Below the pieces are notes generated by a model that was given only the letters and a program-made list of their open reading frames with translations, did no database searches and was not told the origin of the DNA. Positions 11,461 to 21,630 of a stretch of DNA of 64,000 nucleotides are shown here, one piece after another (the first letter of the stretch is position 1; each line of letters starts with the position of its first letter). The translations under genes were made by a program, and so were the position numbers. Source of the DNA: Cheiracanthium punctorium (Eukaryota; Arthropoda; Arachnida; Araneae; Cheiracanthiidae); contig JAWZYV010012511.1 in assembly GCA_038373885.1 (NCBI GenBank), positions 276,501 to 340,500 on the forward strand, in the 5' to 3' direction.

Positions 11461-11817
11461 GTTTAACAAATTCTTATAAACAACTAATATACAATTTTAT
11501 AATTTGTATGATGCTCCAATATTTTTAAATGAGACAGCTTTATTTATTTATAACATCTAATATCAAATAAACTTCAAACAGCAAATAACTTCAATATATC
11601 CAAAGACGTGAAATCAGAATCAAGCCAACAATGTAATCAATGTCTAGTATTTTCTAAGTTTAATTGGGGCAATTAAATACTTAAAACTTCATAGTTAATT
11701 AATCTTCTTACATTCCTTAAAGGTATTCCTTTATTATTAGCTTCTTAAAACACTTCAAAAAGACACGATCAAATCTAACAATCTGTTTATCTAACTTATT
11801 CGAATTCTAAAGCAAAC

Positions 11818-11835
11818 TTCCCGGCCGATGCACCA
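11818..11835 (-). promoter_or_regulatory. Primer binding site for tRNA-Gly
   Basis: The minus strand reads TGGTGCATCGGCCGGGAA, the exact complement of the 3' end of arthropod tRNA-Gly(GCC) including CCA, as I know that tRNA. It lies eight A/T bases inside the 5' LTR. It primes minus-strand DNA synthesis. Confidence 0.85.
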
Positions 11836-11843
11836 AAAAAAAA

Positions 11844-12137
11844 TGCATCGTGGTTCAGTGTATTCTAAGTTTAAACAATCTAAAACACTCTAAATCTCTA
11901 AATGACTGAGTCTAGTTAATTTTGATATTATTTAATTAAGTAATAACATTTCTATGAAATCAAAAAATAAATCGACGAACATCTCTCTACGCATCAACAA
12001 TCAAAATCGAACCGAAACTTCTTTTAAGTTCAGTCGGTTGCCAGATATCAAGGTTAAAACTTGTTCCCGGGGAAAATGCGCAGCTCGCGCGCGTTCCGAA
12101 AATGTTCTCGGGAAACTTGAGTTGGCGCTACGAAACA
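11844..12137 (-). repeat. BEL/Pao 5' LTR
   Basis: Begins TGTTTCGTAGCGCC on the minus strand. It is about 98% identical to the copy at 3218-3519, apart from an indel in the run near 11940. Its last 17 bases are complementary to the 5' end of tRNA-Gly (see findings). Confidence 0.92.
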
Positions 12138-12142
12138 ATATG

Positions 12143-13660
12143 TTTATCAGAATTATAAAAAAAAAATCTAAAAAATTCATTGCATATATCGCTTTAAATA
12201 TTTTTATTTAGTTTAATGAAAACTAAATTTTTAAAATTATCATCTTTCAGTAAGGCTTGTGAAGGAGAATAAAACTTCTCCGCTACACAAATTATGTAAT
12301 GTGATATGAAATCTGAAATCTCTTAATAACTAATTTTGAAGTTTCGCAGGGGGGATATATCCCGATAGCCCACTCCCTGGTTATTCTCCTGCAGTAGCGT
12401 AGGAAAAGGGGGGGGGGCTTTGGGGCTCCAGCCACCCCTATACCTTTTGAAGATGATAGAAAATAATCATATATCAGTGTGTCTTTTTCAGTGTCCAGAA
12501 TCGATGAAAACATACTGAACCCCCCCTCCCCCCCAAAAAAACAACCGAATTGCTATGCTACTGCGCCTCTGCGATGAAGAATCGGATTGAGGGGAGACCT
12601 AGCGTTGAATTCAAGCCGATACAAGACCAATTTTGTATATATGGCGATCGCGCACATTAAATCTGAAGGGCCAGATATCATTAGTCTGGGTTTGGTCATT
12701 CTGATTTAAATACTACTTACTACAAGGCAGTCTATTTATGTAGAATCATAAGTAGATGGCATTTGTATAATAGCAGACAATATATTAACTGTGTCACTAT
12801 TTCAATACATAAACTTCTATTGTATTTTTATGGCAAAAAAAAAAAAAAATATATAATCATGAAAATAATAAATAGGGATTATTTTCGAGGGATGGTGTGT
12901 GAATGAAAGGTCTGAAAATAAAAAATAAGAACAATAATTAATATTTATTTAAATGAATCAAATAAAATGCATAAAATACTTTAAATGATACATGAATCAA
13001 AAATTAATTTTGAAATCTCCTTTCTCCTTCAGTCAAATAGTTACCAGAAAAATATATTTGAAACTTATTCATTTTTTTAACGGAATTTAAAAAAAGTAAT
13101 GATTTATAGTGTAAACATTAATATAATTTTTAGTTTTAAAAAATTCTACTCGCAGGTACAGGGTTACGTACTACATTTTATTTTAAAATTATCTTATATA
13201 AGGGATGTATGTTTTATAACTAGTAGTTGAACTGTTTAACTAAAAATTTAAATACAAAGATTATGAATACATGTTTTCCAGAGTGAACAATATTTTTTTA
13301 GAGGAAACCAAAAGCTTTCTAGGAAATCCCCCCCACCCTTATCGCCTATCGAATTACACTGAAATTGAATTATTGAATTACACGTGTGTCTTCCCTTATT
13401 TCTGGAAAACAATGTACTTTAAACCTCCTAATTCAATGAATACCCCGTTTCTCTTTCCACCCCCCTTTTCTGCAAAACAAAAGAAATTTATTTCAAGTAT
13501 TTAATTAAATTATTACACAAATAACTTTTGAGGTGGCGTTTTTTCATACATTCAAATTTTTCATACTCTGAATAACCCTCCTCCCCCTCCCAATAAAAGC
13601 ACTTGTATGTGCGCCCCTTTATAAGCCCTTTCAAAATTTAGAAAGCCTACTTTGATTAAC
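12143..13660. other. Right body of the hAT-like element, no gene
   Basis: AT-rich sequence with poly-G/C patches (12400-12425, 12520-12535, 13330-13345) like old MITE ends. I find no protein domain. It belongs to the hAT-like element carrying the BEL insertion. Confidence 0.45.
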
Positions 13661-13875
13661 CTAATTTATTTATTTATTATTTATTTACTTTTTGACTATC
13701 TGGCAAATGAAATTTCTATATTACGATTAACTACGATTGCACGAAAATATAAACTTTCAGATTACGATTACATAAAAAATTCAATTGCCGGATTACGATT
13801 AGAATACGATTACATGAGAAAATGTAATCGATTACAATCGATTACGATCACACGACTACGATTACACGAAGTCTG

Positions 13876-13883
13876 CTCGGGAT
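13876..13883. repeat. hAT-like target site duplication, right
   Basis: CTCGGGAT directly after the inverted CAGACTTCGTG end. It is the partner of 2028-2035. Confidence 0.7.
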
Positions 13884-14545
13884 GGTGCCGGTGATGTAAC
13901 TTGGCGGACTACGGGATGTTTCTGATGATAATTTTTCTCCGCCGTGGAGCAATAGCGGCAATTTTCTATGCAGGGCCTTCTCCATAAAGCATCTCTATTT
14001 CCATGAGATGCTCCCTCCCGATGATGTATTTCTATGTCAAATTCTTGTAATCTCTGTATCCACCTGGCTATCTGGCCCTCTGGATTCTTGAAATTTAGAA
14101 GCCAAGTTAATAAGGCATGGTCCTTTCGGAGTAGGAACTTTCGGTCGTACAGGTAATGATGGAAATGCTCCACGGCCTTAACGATAGCAAGAAGTTCCTT
14201 TCCAGTAGCACAATATTTACGTTCCGCCTGCGAAAGGCATTTGCTCAAGTAAGCAATGATATATTCTTGGACATCTATCTCCTGGGAGAAGACGGCTCCG
14301 ACACTCTCCTTACTTGCACCTGTGTCCAAGATAAATGGCTTGTCAGGATAAGGACTCGAGAGGATCGGCGCAGATGTTAAAGCCGTCTTCAGTTGGTTGA
14401 ATGCCTCCTCACATTCTACAGTCCACAGAAATTTTTGTCCAGGCTCAATCAACTTGCGAAGTGGCCTTGCAATCTGAAAAAAAAACTCCTCACGAATTTT
14501 CGATAGTAGGTAGTTTCGATAGTACATAGTTCGAGAAAACTTCAT
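13884..14545 (-). pseudogene. Gypsy RNase H domain (family A)
   Basis: The minus frame encodes the RT thumb end (QIARPLRKLIEPGQKFLW) and RNase H: KPFILDTGASKESVGAVFSQ, YLSKCLSQAERKYCATGKEL, then LLTWLLNFKNPEGQIARWIQ. The conserved RTDH motif reads RKDH. The ADALSRRP-type end reads RDALWRRPC. The frame ends at the hAT-like target site near 13880. Confidence 0.85.
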
Positions 14546-15190
14546 AAGTCATGGATATTCTCAGGACGACTCCAGTTCTTGCCTGCGGATGTCTTTTCGG
14601 GATCGGTTCGGACTCTGTGGGCAGATATTATGCGCACGAGATAGCGTACTTCCCGACGAAACAAGTTATGCTTAGTGTCAAGTTTGCCTCCTTCAATTTC
14701 TGCAGCACCTTTCGGATATTCTCTAGATGTTCTTCGAAAGTCTTTACGACGATAATGATGTCGTTCAAATATACCAGACATGCCTCGTAGGAAAGTCCTC
14801 TTAAAACTGTCTGTATCAGACGATCGAATGTAGCCGGTGCGTTGCAGAGTCCAAAAGGCATAACTTTGAACTTCCACAATCCTTTTCCCGTAGTGAACGC
14901 AGTGTTTTTCACTGTCATCGGGATGAGTTTCTACTTGCCAGTAACCACTCTTGAGATCCCAAGTGGAGAACGATTCATTTCCCGATAAAAGTGTCCAAAG
15001 TGTCGTCTATCCTGGGAAGAAGGTAGCTTTCATTTTGGGTAATAGCATTCAGAAGTCTATAGTCAACGCAGAACCGGGTGGAACTATCCTTCTTCCGGAC
15101 CAAAACAATCGGCGAGGTCCAGGGACTAGTCGATGGCTTGATGACGTCATCACGCTGCACCTCCTCTAAAAGCCTGCTCATCGCTTCTTG
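14546..15190 (-). pseudogene. Gypsy reverse transcriptase (family A)
   Basis: Upstream block 15181-14975 encodes VIKPSTSPWTSPIVLVRKKD and RFCVDYRLLNAIT. Downstream block 14918-14628 encodes KVMPFGLCNAPATFDRLIQT and the catalytic box as YLNDIII instead of YLDD. Loss of the first catalytic Asp of the pair, with frame breaks at about 14950 and 14625, makes it inactive. Confidence 0.85.
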
Positions 15191-15239
15191 CTTAGCAAAC
15201 GGCAGCCGCCTAGGATGTTCATCGTACTTACTTGTTACT

Positions 15240-15582
15240 AATCTTACTTGCGTCTGTGTCCAGGATAAATGGCTTGTTAGGATGAGGATACGACAGGATC
15301 GGCGATGATTTTAGGGCCGCCAGGAGTTCATTGAACGCATCCTCATATTCTGCAGTCCACAGGAATTTTTGTCCAGTCTCAGTTAATTTGGTGAAGTGGC
15401 CTTGCTATTTGAGAAAAGCCTTTCACGAATTTTCCATAGTAAGTGCACAGTGTGAGAAAACTTCGCAAGTCATGGATATTCCCAGGACGACTCCAATTCT
15501 CGACTGCGGACGTCTTTTCCGGATCGGTTTCCGGACTCCGTGGGCTACAACTAATCTTGTCCGATTTAAATTTTCTTCTCAA
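15240..15582 (-). pseudogene. Displaced duplicate of Gypsy RT/RNase H junction
   Basis: Encodes the same segment as 14350-14600 (NWSRPGNIHDLRSFLTLCTY, FSQIARPL) in the same orientation, but lies upstream of the RT block. The copies are diverged. This is either a rearranged internal duplication or a piece of a second family-A copy. Immediately upstream (15660-15540) the minus strand encodes MKSGLADLEKKTEAGQADF, a repeated helical motif of this family's Gag, so most of gag, protease and RT has been deleted here. Confidence 0.65.
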
Positions 15583-15738
15583 AATCGGCTTGTCCGGCTT
15601 CAGTTTTCTTCTCTAAATCAGCTAGTCCGGATTTCATCTCTTTTATCATATCAATTTACATATCCTCTATCAATTTTCTAAGGTCCTCTATTTTTCTTGT
15701 CTACACCATGCACTGGAGAATTAAAGTCTTTCTTTAGA

Positions 15739-15756
15739 ACCCCATTCCTGACACCA
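15739..15756 (-). promoter_or_regulatory. Primer binding site for tRNA-Leu
   Basis: The minus strand reads TGGTGTCAGGAATGGGGT, matching the complement of the 3' end of tRNA-Leu (TGGTGTCAGGAGTGGGAT) with two mismatches. It lies just inside the LTR end. Confidence 0.7.
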
Positions 15757-15757
15757 A

Positions 15758-16495
15758 AATTGCAGAGACCTGTGCTTGTGTCCTGAGTTCGTCATTCTAA
15801 AGTCTAGTAGGTGTAGAAAGTTCTAGTAAAGAGTCCACTTCTCAGGATGGAACACAAACTTTATTGCTTCTAGAACTTCGCCGAACAATCAGCTGTACAC
15901 ATTCTCAGGCACTAACGGCCAGTAGCGCATTTATAAGAATCCACTCAGTACCTTAGCTCTCACAAATGCTGTAATTCTCACATAAAATAAAACACTTGCA
16001 CAGGCAAAATCATTGGAAATATGGAAGGGATATCGTACAGAATCCCTTAAGACACAGCAATGAAGAATTAACACACATCACTTAAAAATCTATAGCTTCA
16101 ATACAAAGCGTAACGCAGCAAACTCTCGATTCACACTGAACAAGGGTCTCTGACATACTTGTATTTATAGGTGACGCAGAAGGTACAAGAAGTTTCCAGA
16201 AGGTATTTGTCAAGGATTGCACATAAAGCGGGAATTTTGATTATGTCATAGAAGGGAAATATTAGGCTATTATGCATGGTAATACAGAAAAATTATCTTT
16301 ACAGGCTGCATTAGGAAAATCGCGCCAAATGACTAAAATGTCGCGAAGCGCGGCAACTTTTGGCAAAATATCGCCAAATTTGCCGCCAAAAATAAGTCCC
16401 AAAACGTGAAGTTACCGAAGGCCTGGGACCAATATTTCTCGAGATTTCTAGAATCGCTATAGAAAATCAATGGGGAAACCAAAACCTGGTTTGAA
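15758..16495 (-). repeat. Family-A Gypsy 5' LTR, truncated
   Basis: Matches the solo LTR 4900-5658 in inverse orientation, including TTCTAGAAATCTCGAGAAAT and the TTGGCG-rich block. The first ~150 bases of the LTR are missing beyond 16495. Confidence 0.75.
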
Positions 16496-16504
16496 GACCG
16501 ATTT

Positions 16505-16580
16505 GTCGACCGAGTTGTACGGTGGGTAAAGCACCGTACTCCGGTGTGGGTTCAACTCCCGGCTGTCGGGGTTCGATCCC
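16505..16580 (+). repeat. tRNA-like/SINE head
   Basis: Contains GGTTCAACTCC, an exact B-box match, preceded by a hairpin GTACGGTG...CACCGTAC and followed by GGTTCGATCCC. A diverged tRNA-derived sequence or SINE head is likely. No 3' end or duplication was found. Confidence 0.4.
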
Positions 16581-17364
16581 AGAGAGGGTATGGTTGTCAT
16601 ATCCGTCCCTTCATAGGGGAAAACACCAACAGGGGGGCGACCGCCGAAGGCGGTTTACGCCAACCAACTCCCCCCATAGGAAACACTTTATTAAAACAAA
16701 AAAAATACATAATTACAGAGCTCCCGAGAGGAGAACCTATAAGAGGATTACAATATAAAAAGACATACAAAACAAAGAAATACAAGAAAAACGCACAAGA
16801 AAAAGATCTACATTAAAGGTATAAAAATTAAAATTCTCCAAAGAGACGTTAATTACATTAAAACTAAATTAAGATCCCAACATCTGTGTCATATAATAAA
16901 ATTCAATTAAAACAGCCTCTCAATCTTTAAATACCAGAGCAGTATACAATAAAATTAATTAAGTTCAAAATAAAACAGTAAATATTCAGGATAAAATCCA
17001 TTACCAGTTCGTACAATAAAACCCATTAAAATATTACATAAATTTTAAAAACATAAGACAACTTATAAACTCAAAATATCACAGTATAAATTTATATTCA
17101 GACTCATCGAAGTAGCTATTGGATCACATAATATAGCCTGTTAAAACAATATATATATATATTAAAAGACAGAGTAATTCAAATTAAAACAAATTATATC
17201 CCATATAACAGAGTTTTAGGTCGGGACAAGATAGCGATCAATTCGCGTGATAACCGTAAGAGAAGAGTCGCCGAAGACAGGCCTGATATTTTATTCTAAG
17301 TATCTGATGAGAGGACTTTAATTTCTCTATTATATGTCACTTGCGGAGTAACTTACGAACAGAG

Positions 17365-18048
17365 TATGGGGAAGTTTTCCCCAGGTTCACATCCCATATT
17401 TTTTATGAAGGCGAAATCCAGGCCGTGAAGAAAGAACAAGACTTTATAGTGGCAATCACATTTTGTTTAATATCAACACATAACGTTAAAATGATAAAGT
17501 CCTACGGTGGCTGAGCAGACCCCACGAAAAAAACACGGGTTCACTTGACAACTGCTAAGGCGTGAATGATGACGAGAAACGCAAGCCAAGAGGTTAGTAC
17601 AGAACCAAAATACGCCACAAGGGCATGCCAAACAAAATGCAAAATTAACTTGGCGCCATTAGACGTTAAGAACATTTCTATATAATTATTTTTGAATCCC
17701 AGTCTCGCCAACAGGATAAAACAAACAATCTAGCAGCTAAATTGTAACCCAAAATGAAAGCCAAGGTTATTTATAGATTTGATACCATATATGGTCATAA
17801 ACAAATCATGAGAACAGAAATGCTAGGCTTTACTAATGCAAAAGTGAAATAAAAAGGAAAAAAAAATGAAAACGGAAGATTGCTTTTAAATACGGTAGGT
17901 GCAGAAATAAAAACTTTACAGGGGAAGGGAAGAGAAAATCCAAATCGAAAGTACAAAGAATAAATTTTGAACACAGATTAAATTTAGAAATAATTAACAA
18001 TTAAGTAATTGATAATTAAAAATAAGATATGTGATTATCTGCATCACA
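17365..18048 (-). repeat. 3' LTR of the gag-protease element
   Basis: Nearly identical to 21631-22304. It carries an extra ~12 bases near 17436. The polypurine tract is on the minus strand just above 18048 (GTTGGGGAGATATA). Confidence 0.9.
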
Positions 18049-19108
18049 TATATCTCCCCAACACCCACAAAAAGAAAAAATAAATAAATATTCTACATAG
18101 GGGTAAAACAAGAAAAGACCAGCCACCTATACATACATTAAAATACAAAAAAGAATATTACAAAAAGAATTGCAATGAATATAACTTGAGTAGTAACATA
18201 ATTAAATACAAATATGCAAAACATGTCGGCATGTATGAAAATTTCAAGCATGATCTACTCAATTCAGTTCAGCAGTCTCTATCTACACAATTGTAAATTT
18301 AGTTTTCTTGTAAACAGTCTGTTGCAACTTATACATAATAGTTCAGTGCAATTAGCAATGAATGGAAATGTTCAGTATTTATGGTAATATAAATGGTAAC
18401 TTTTATAAAAATTATACATATACAACAAAAGGTAACTTTTTCTAAAAATAATACATATACAACAAAAGAAAATAAAAATCAGTGTCAAAATGCAAAAACG
18501 TTTTACTATTCACATCAGAAAAAAATGACATATATTATATACACAAAATAAAATTTTCCTTTCAATGTAATTTGCATACATCCAAAAACTACCAAGTTAT
18601 CTCTAACATATTAATAGTGCAAAATAAACATAACAATCAAAAATTAAGTTTGTGTGAAAGAAAATGTGTTAAAAAAATGTTTGTGTAAAAGTGGGTACAC
18701 CAAAAAAAAAAAAAAAAAAAAAAACTACAAGCCAATAAAGCAAAACCTTAAAACGAACTATTGTGCCTAACCCTTTTTTTTTTTTTTTTTTTTTTAACAA
18801 AAGCTCCATTGCATAAATTTTGTGAGAATAGATACATATCATACAGTACACTGAAGTGTACATCTTTAAAAATACTGGACCAGCCAGATACAAACAAGAT
18901 ATTATACAACAGTGTACAAAGCAAGGAAGTGTCTGTGGGTACCTTCACAAACACGCCATTACTAAAACGAAAACATGCATCTACTTTCTAGGCCTTAAAT
19001 TATAGTGATTATACGAAGTTGCAGGTAGATTAACATCAGTTGCAAAATTATCATGGGAGTGATTATTACCAAATGAAGAAAGATATTCATTACGTGGAGG
19101 AGCAAAAA
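18049..19108. other. Non-coding 3' part of the gag-protease element
   Basis: AT-rich, with no domain in any frame. It contains an A23 run (18702-18724) and a T22 run (18774-18795) enclosing 49 bases, which could fold back. It occupies the place where pol would lie. Confidence 0.6.
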
Positions 19109-20008
19109 TTAATCTGTCAACATGCATTCTCTGAGGCACAAGATGAGGAGCATGCAAAAGTCGAATTGAGAAAGAAACAGGTGAATGTCCCTGTATGATT
19201 TCATATTGTTAGTAAAAGATGGTACAAATAAAAGTTCTTTAGAAATAGGTTTACATTTTAAAAACACTTCAATATAAGCTTGTTCAAAGGGTTGTAAAAT
19301 AACCTTTCTAACTAAATGTACATCATTATTATCAACACTATTACTTTTATTCAATTCATGTTCACTTTGCTTTTCAGCATTGCAGTCATTTGTGGCATTA
19401 CAATAAAGGTGATTGTTTGCCTCAGTAGGATTCTCAAAATACACTCGAATATTATCTTTCAAAAGTAAAGAGCAGTCAGTAGTATCAATTACAATATGAT
19501 TTTCATGAAAGAAATTGTACCCTAATATTCCATGAAAATTATCATTAACTGGTATGTCTGCTACATACAAAGCTTGTGAAAAATGTTTGTTTCCAATTTT
19601 GAATGACAATTTTATGCATGAGGAAAAATTAATTTTTGAATTTACAGTAGCTATAGTAATAGAAGAAGCCAAATGTTTATAAGTAATATCTTGTTTAATT
19701 AAATTAAAAATGTCTTTAGTAATTAATGAAATTGATGAGCCTGTATCACATAAGAATTTAAGTTGATGATTGTTAACATTAACATTAATGATAGGTAATA
19801 CAGGTGCAGTCGAATGTACACTAGAAACTAGCTCAATAGTATTCTCAGTCTGTGTTTGGCCATTCGAGGCCAAAGAAATTTGAGAGTCAGTGATTGTTGC
19901 TACTGATCTCACACGACGCTCCTGAGATAATTTAGGTAAACAAACACTTTCAGAATCAATAAAAGAACTGAAAAATTTACTCTTCTTATCTGACGTATGA
20001 GTGTCCAA
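19109..20008 (-). CDS. Retropepsin-like protease of the gag-protease LTR element
   Basis: Open frame of about 300 residues in the -1 frame relative to gag. There is no clear ATG, so it was probably read by frameshift. VNNHQLKFLCDTGSSISLIT carries the DTGS active site near residue 85 and HGILGYNFFHENHIVIDT carries the ILG flap-partner motif of retropepsins near residue 165. A linker with CKPISKELLFVPSF follows, and the frame degenerates near 19190. No RT follows, unlike normal Gypsy pol. It could process Gag in trans or cis. Confidence 0.8.
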   Translation of the reverse strand: MDTHTSDKKSKFFSSFIDSESVCLPKLSQERRVRSVATITDSQISLASNGQTQTENTIELVSSVHSTAPVLPIINVNVNNHQLKFLCDTGSSISLITKDIFNLIKQDITYKHLASSITIATVNSKINFSSCIKLSFKIGNKHFSQALYVADIPVNDNFHGILGYNFFHENHIVIDTTDCSLLLKDNIRVYFENPTEANNHLYCNATNDCNAEKQSEHELNKSNSVDNNDVHLVRKVILQPFEQAYIEVFLKCKPISKELLFVPSFTNNMKSYRDIHLFLSQFDFCMLLILCLRECMLTD

Positions 20009-20091
20009 TGGAGACGAAATTCCATGAGAAAAATGTTTAAATTTTTGTTTTCATAATTACGAGACTTCTGATAACGCGAATTTTTAAAAGA

Positions 20092-20919
20092 TTAACTGTT
20101 ACCATTCCTTTGTAAATTTCTAAATTTGAAACAGTCTCGAGCAGTGTGAGAATAATGACCACAGACTTGGCAAACTGTGTTAGTATGAGGTCGATTGGAT
20201 CTCTGATACTTTTGAACACGAAAGTTTTTATTCTTAAAAGAATACGAATTTGCAAAATGAGATCTAGACTTATTTGTATTATTAGATTTATCATCAGTAT
20301 TTTGAGAAGTTTTATTAACATTAGACAACGTCAGAGCATTTACTTGATCAGCAAGTTTCTGTAGCTGATCTGTAATAGAAGGTTGTTGTGCATTAAAAGA
20401 AAAATTCTTTTCAGAATAAGCAATATTTTGTAAGTGTTGAGCTCTCTCAACCGCATCTTTATATGTAATAACTCCCTCTTCGAGTAGTTTAACTCTAAAC
20501 TGGGAGGGTAAAGCCTGGATGAAGCGCAAATACTTAATAGTATCTAATTTTTGATCATCCAGCTCATACACTTTCTTAACTGAAACATTGAGTCTGTGTG
20601 AGAAATTTTTAATAGACTCATTTGGAAGTAGAATTAAATTATTTAAATCCGCCAAAGATACAGTTACATTAGTTTTGAAAAAACTCTCGAATTCCTTTTT
20701 TAACAGATTTATATCTGTGATACTGTTTAGTTCAGGATTTTGAAGGAAATATGCCAGAGCAGGTCCAGCTAATTTTGATTTAGTAAACAACAAGGTCTTG
20801 TCAACAGACCATTTATTTATATTTGAGAGGTCATTAATGAAGGAAAAGAAATGATCTATTTGAGTCATATCTCCTTCAAACAAAGGAATTGAGATCTGAA
20901 AATTATCTCGCTTATCCAT
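20092..20919 (-). CDS. Gag protein of the gag-protease LTR element
   Basis: A complete 275-residue frame starting at ATG 20919 after a leader. Residues 1-190 are a helical capsid-like region (ISIPLFEGDMTQIDHFFSFI; LAGPALAYFLQNPE; SFKTNVTV-type helices). A Ser/Asn-rich linker and a single zinc knuckle CQVCGHYSHTARDC near residue 252 follow. This is Ty3/Gypsy-type Gag, which would package element RNA in a cytoplasmic particle. The frame has no stop, so it may still make protein. The protease frame follows in the -1 register. Confidence 0.85.
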   Translation of the reverse strand: MDKRDNFQISIPLFEGDMTQIDHFFSFINDLSNINKWSVDKTLLFTKSKLAGPALAYFLQNPELNSITDINLLKKEFESFFKTNVTVSLADLNNLILLPNESIKNFSHRLNVSVKKVYELDDQKLDTIKYLRFIQALPSQFRVKLLEEGVITYKDAVERAQHLQNIAYSEKNFSFNAQQPSITDQLQKLADQVNALTLSNVNKTSQNTDDKSNNTNKSRSHFANSYSFKNKNFRVQKYQRSNRPHTNTVCQVCGHYSHTARDCFKFRNLQRNGNS

Positions 20920-21608
20920 ACTTAATAAGTCAACAAAATAATAACACTAAAAAATAAACACTAAGGTGTGTTACTTACTTTGCATAAAAAGGCACAAAAT
21001 AAACATGAACATAAAATTCTGAAAAAATTTGCATAAAAAATATTGCGAAGTTCAATTGTGAGTGTGAGTGTTTTTCTTTTTTTTTTTTTTTTAATATGTT
21101 GCAGAGGATCGGCAGATATTTTTCTTTAGTTACAATCAGTAAATATCGGCGATGTGTTAATGAACACTTGTCTCACGACTTTCATTTCCTCGAAAAGGCG
21201 GCGAAAATACCCACAAAAAATGAACAAAAACACAAACACCGGCGATGTAGATAAACGCAGGAACACACTGGCACAGAGGGAAAACGTAAAACGCACAACG
21301 GACGTAATACACAATCACTGCACATAGCGCGAAGCGAACGGGATGCTGACGGTAAAATGGAGAAGAACGCGGCGAAGAACTCAGGAGACAGCGGCAAAAA
21401 CCAAGAGCGCAAAACACAGGGGGGCTGTAGGGACGCTAGGCGGGATGTAGGGACTCCGAACACCTTCGCAGCACACCGGCGGAGAGGCAGCTCTGGAACG
21501 GACATCCATCTAGGGCACATGAAGTATTCCGCAGACCGGGGCTCCAACGATTACAGGACAACGATTACAGGATCAGAGGGTCAGAAGGGGGGCCACCACC
21601 GAAGGCAT
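20920..21608. other. Leader of the gag-protease element
   Basis: About 690 bases between PBS and Gag start, GC-richer than the rest. The open frames here (for example 21182-21547 on the minus strand) show no domain. It may hold the packaging signal, which is inference. Confidence 0.45.
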
Positions 21609-21621
21609 GGTCAGGGCACCA
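21609..21621 (-). promoter_or_regulatory. Possible primer binding site
   Basis: The minus strand reads TGGTGCCCTGACC nine bases inside the 5' LTR. It agrees with the complement of a tRNA-Glu 3' end at 12 of 13 positions. The match stops there, so the tRNA identity is uncertain. Confidence 0.4.
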
Positions 21622-21630
21622 TGTTTTTTT

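Larger units (their letters stand above)
3218..12137 (-). mobile_element. BEL/Pao LTR retrotransposon, full length but interrupted
   Basis: The two direct LTRs (3218-3519 and 11844-12137) differ by about five substitutions and a small indel. They are flanked by a perfect 5-bp duplication ATATG (3213-3217 and 12138-12142). In element order it reads 5' LTR, tRNA-Gly PBS, gag (DUF1759 type), aspartic protease (DUF1758 type), RT, connection/RNase H, integrase with DUF5641-like tail, 3' LTR. It carries two later insertions: a piggyBac transposon in gag and a solo Gypsy LTR between RNase H and integrase. Several frame breaks show it is inactive. It inserted into the hAT-like element. Confidence 0.93.
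2036..13875. mobile_element. hAT-like non-autonomous element with ACGATTAC arms
   Basis: Both ends carry the inverted repeat CAGACTTCGTG (2036-2046 and, inverted, 13865-13875). The flanks give an 8-bp target duplication with one mismatch, CTCGGTAT (2028-2035) and CTCGGGAT (13876-13883), as expected for hAT transposition. The subterminal arms (2047-2210 and 13690-13864) are filled with iterated, partly self-complementary TACGATTAC motifs. Without the BEL/Pao element inserted at 3213-12142 it would be about 2.9 kb. No transposase frame is visible, so it is non-autonomous. It interrupts the Gypsy pol gene between RNase H and integrase. Confidence 0.75.
1288..16495 (-). mobile_element. Ty3/Gypsy family-A retrotransposon, split and decayed
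   Basis: This is the outer element of a nested stack, read on the minus strand: partial 5' LTR (15758-16495), PBS (15739-15756), a gag remnant, RT and RNase H pieces (13876-15582), then, after an 11.8-kb interruption, an integrase piece (1453-2027) and the end of the 3' LTR (1288-1452). The reading frame continues logically across the interruption: the sequence up to 13884 and the sequence below 2027 match adjacent parts of the plus-strand family-A copy at 51360-51440. The 5' LTR is truncated near 16495, so no TSD can be tested. Most of gag, protease and the integrase core are missing. It is non-functional. Confidence 0.8.

Noticed and set aside
21182..21547. Overlapping minus-strand frames in the leader of the gag-protease element
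   Set aside because: Low-complexity Cys/Ser/Phe-rich translations in several frames, no known domain, located between PBS and gag.
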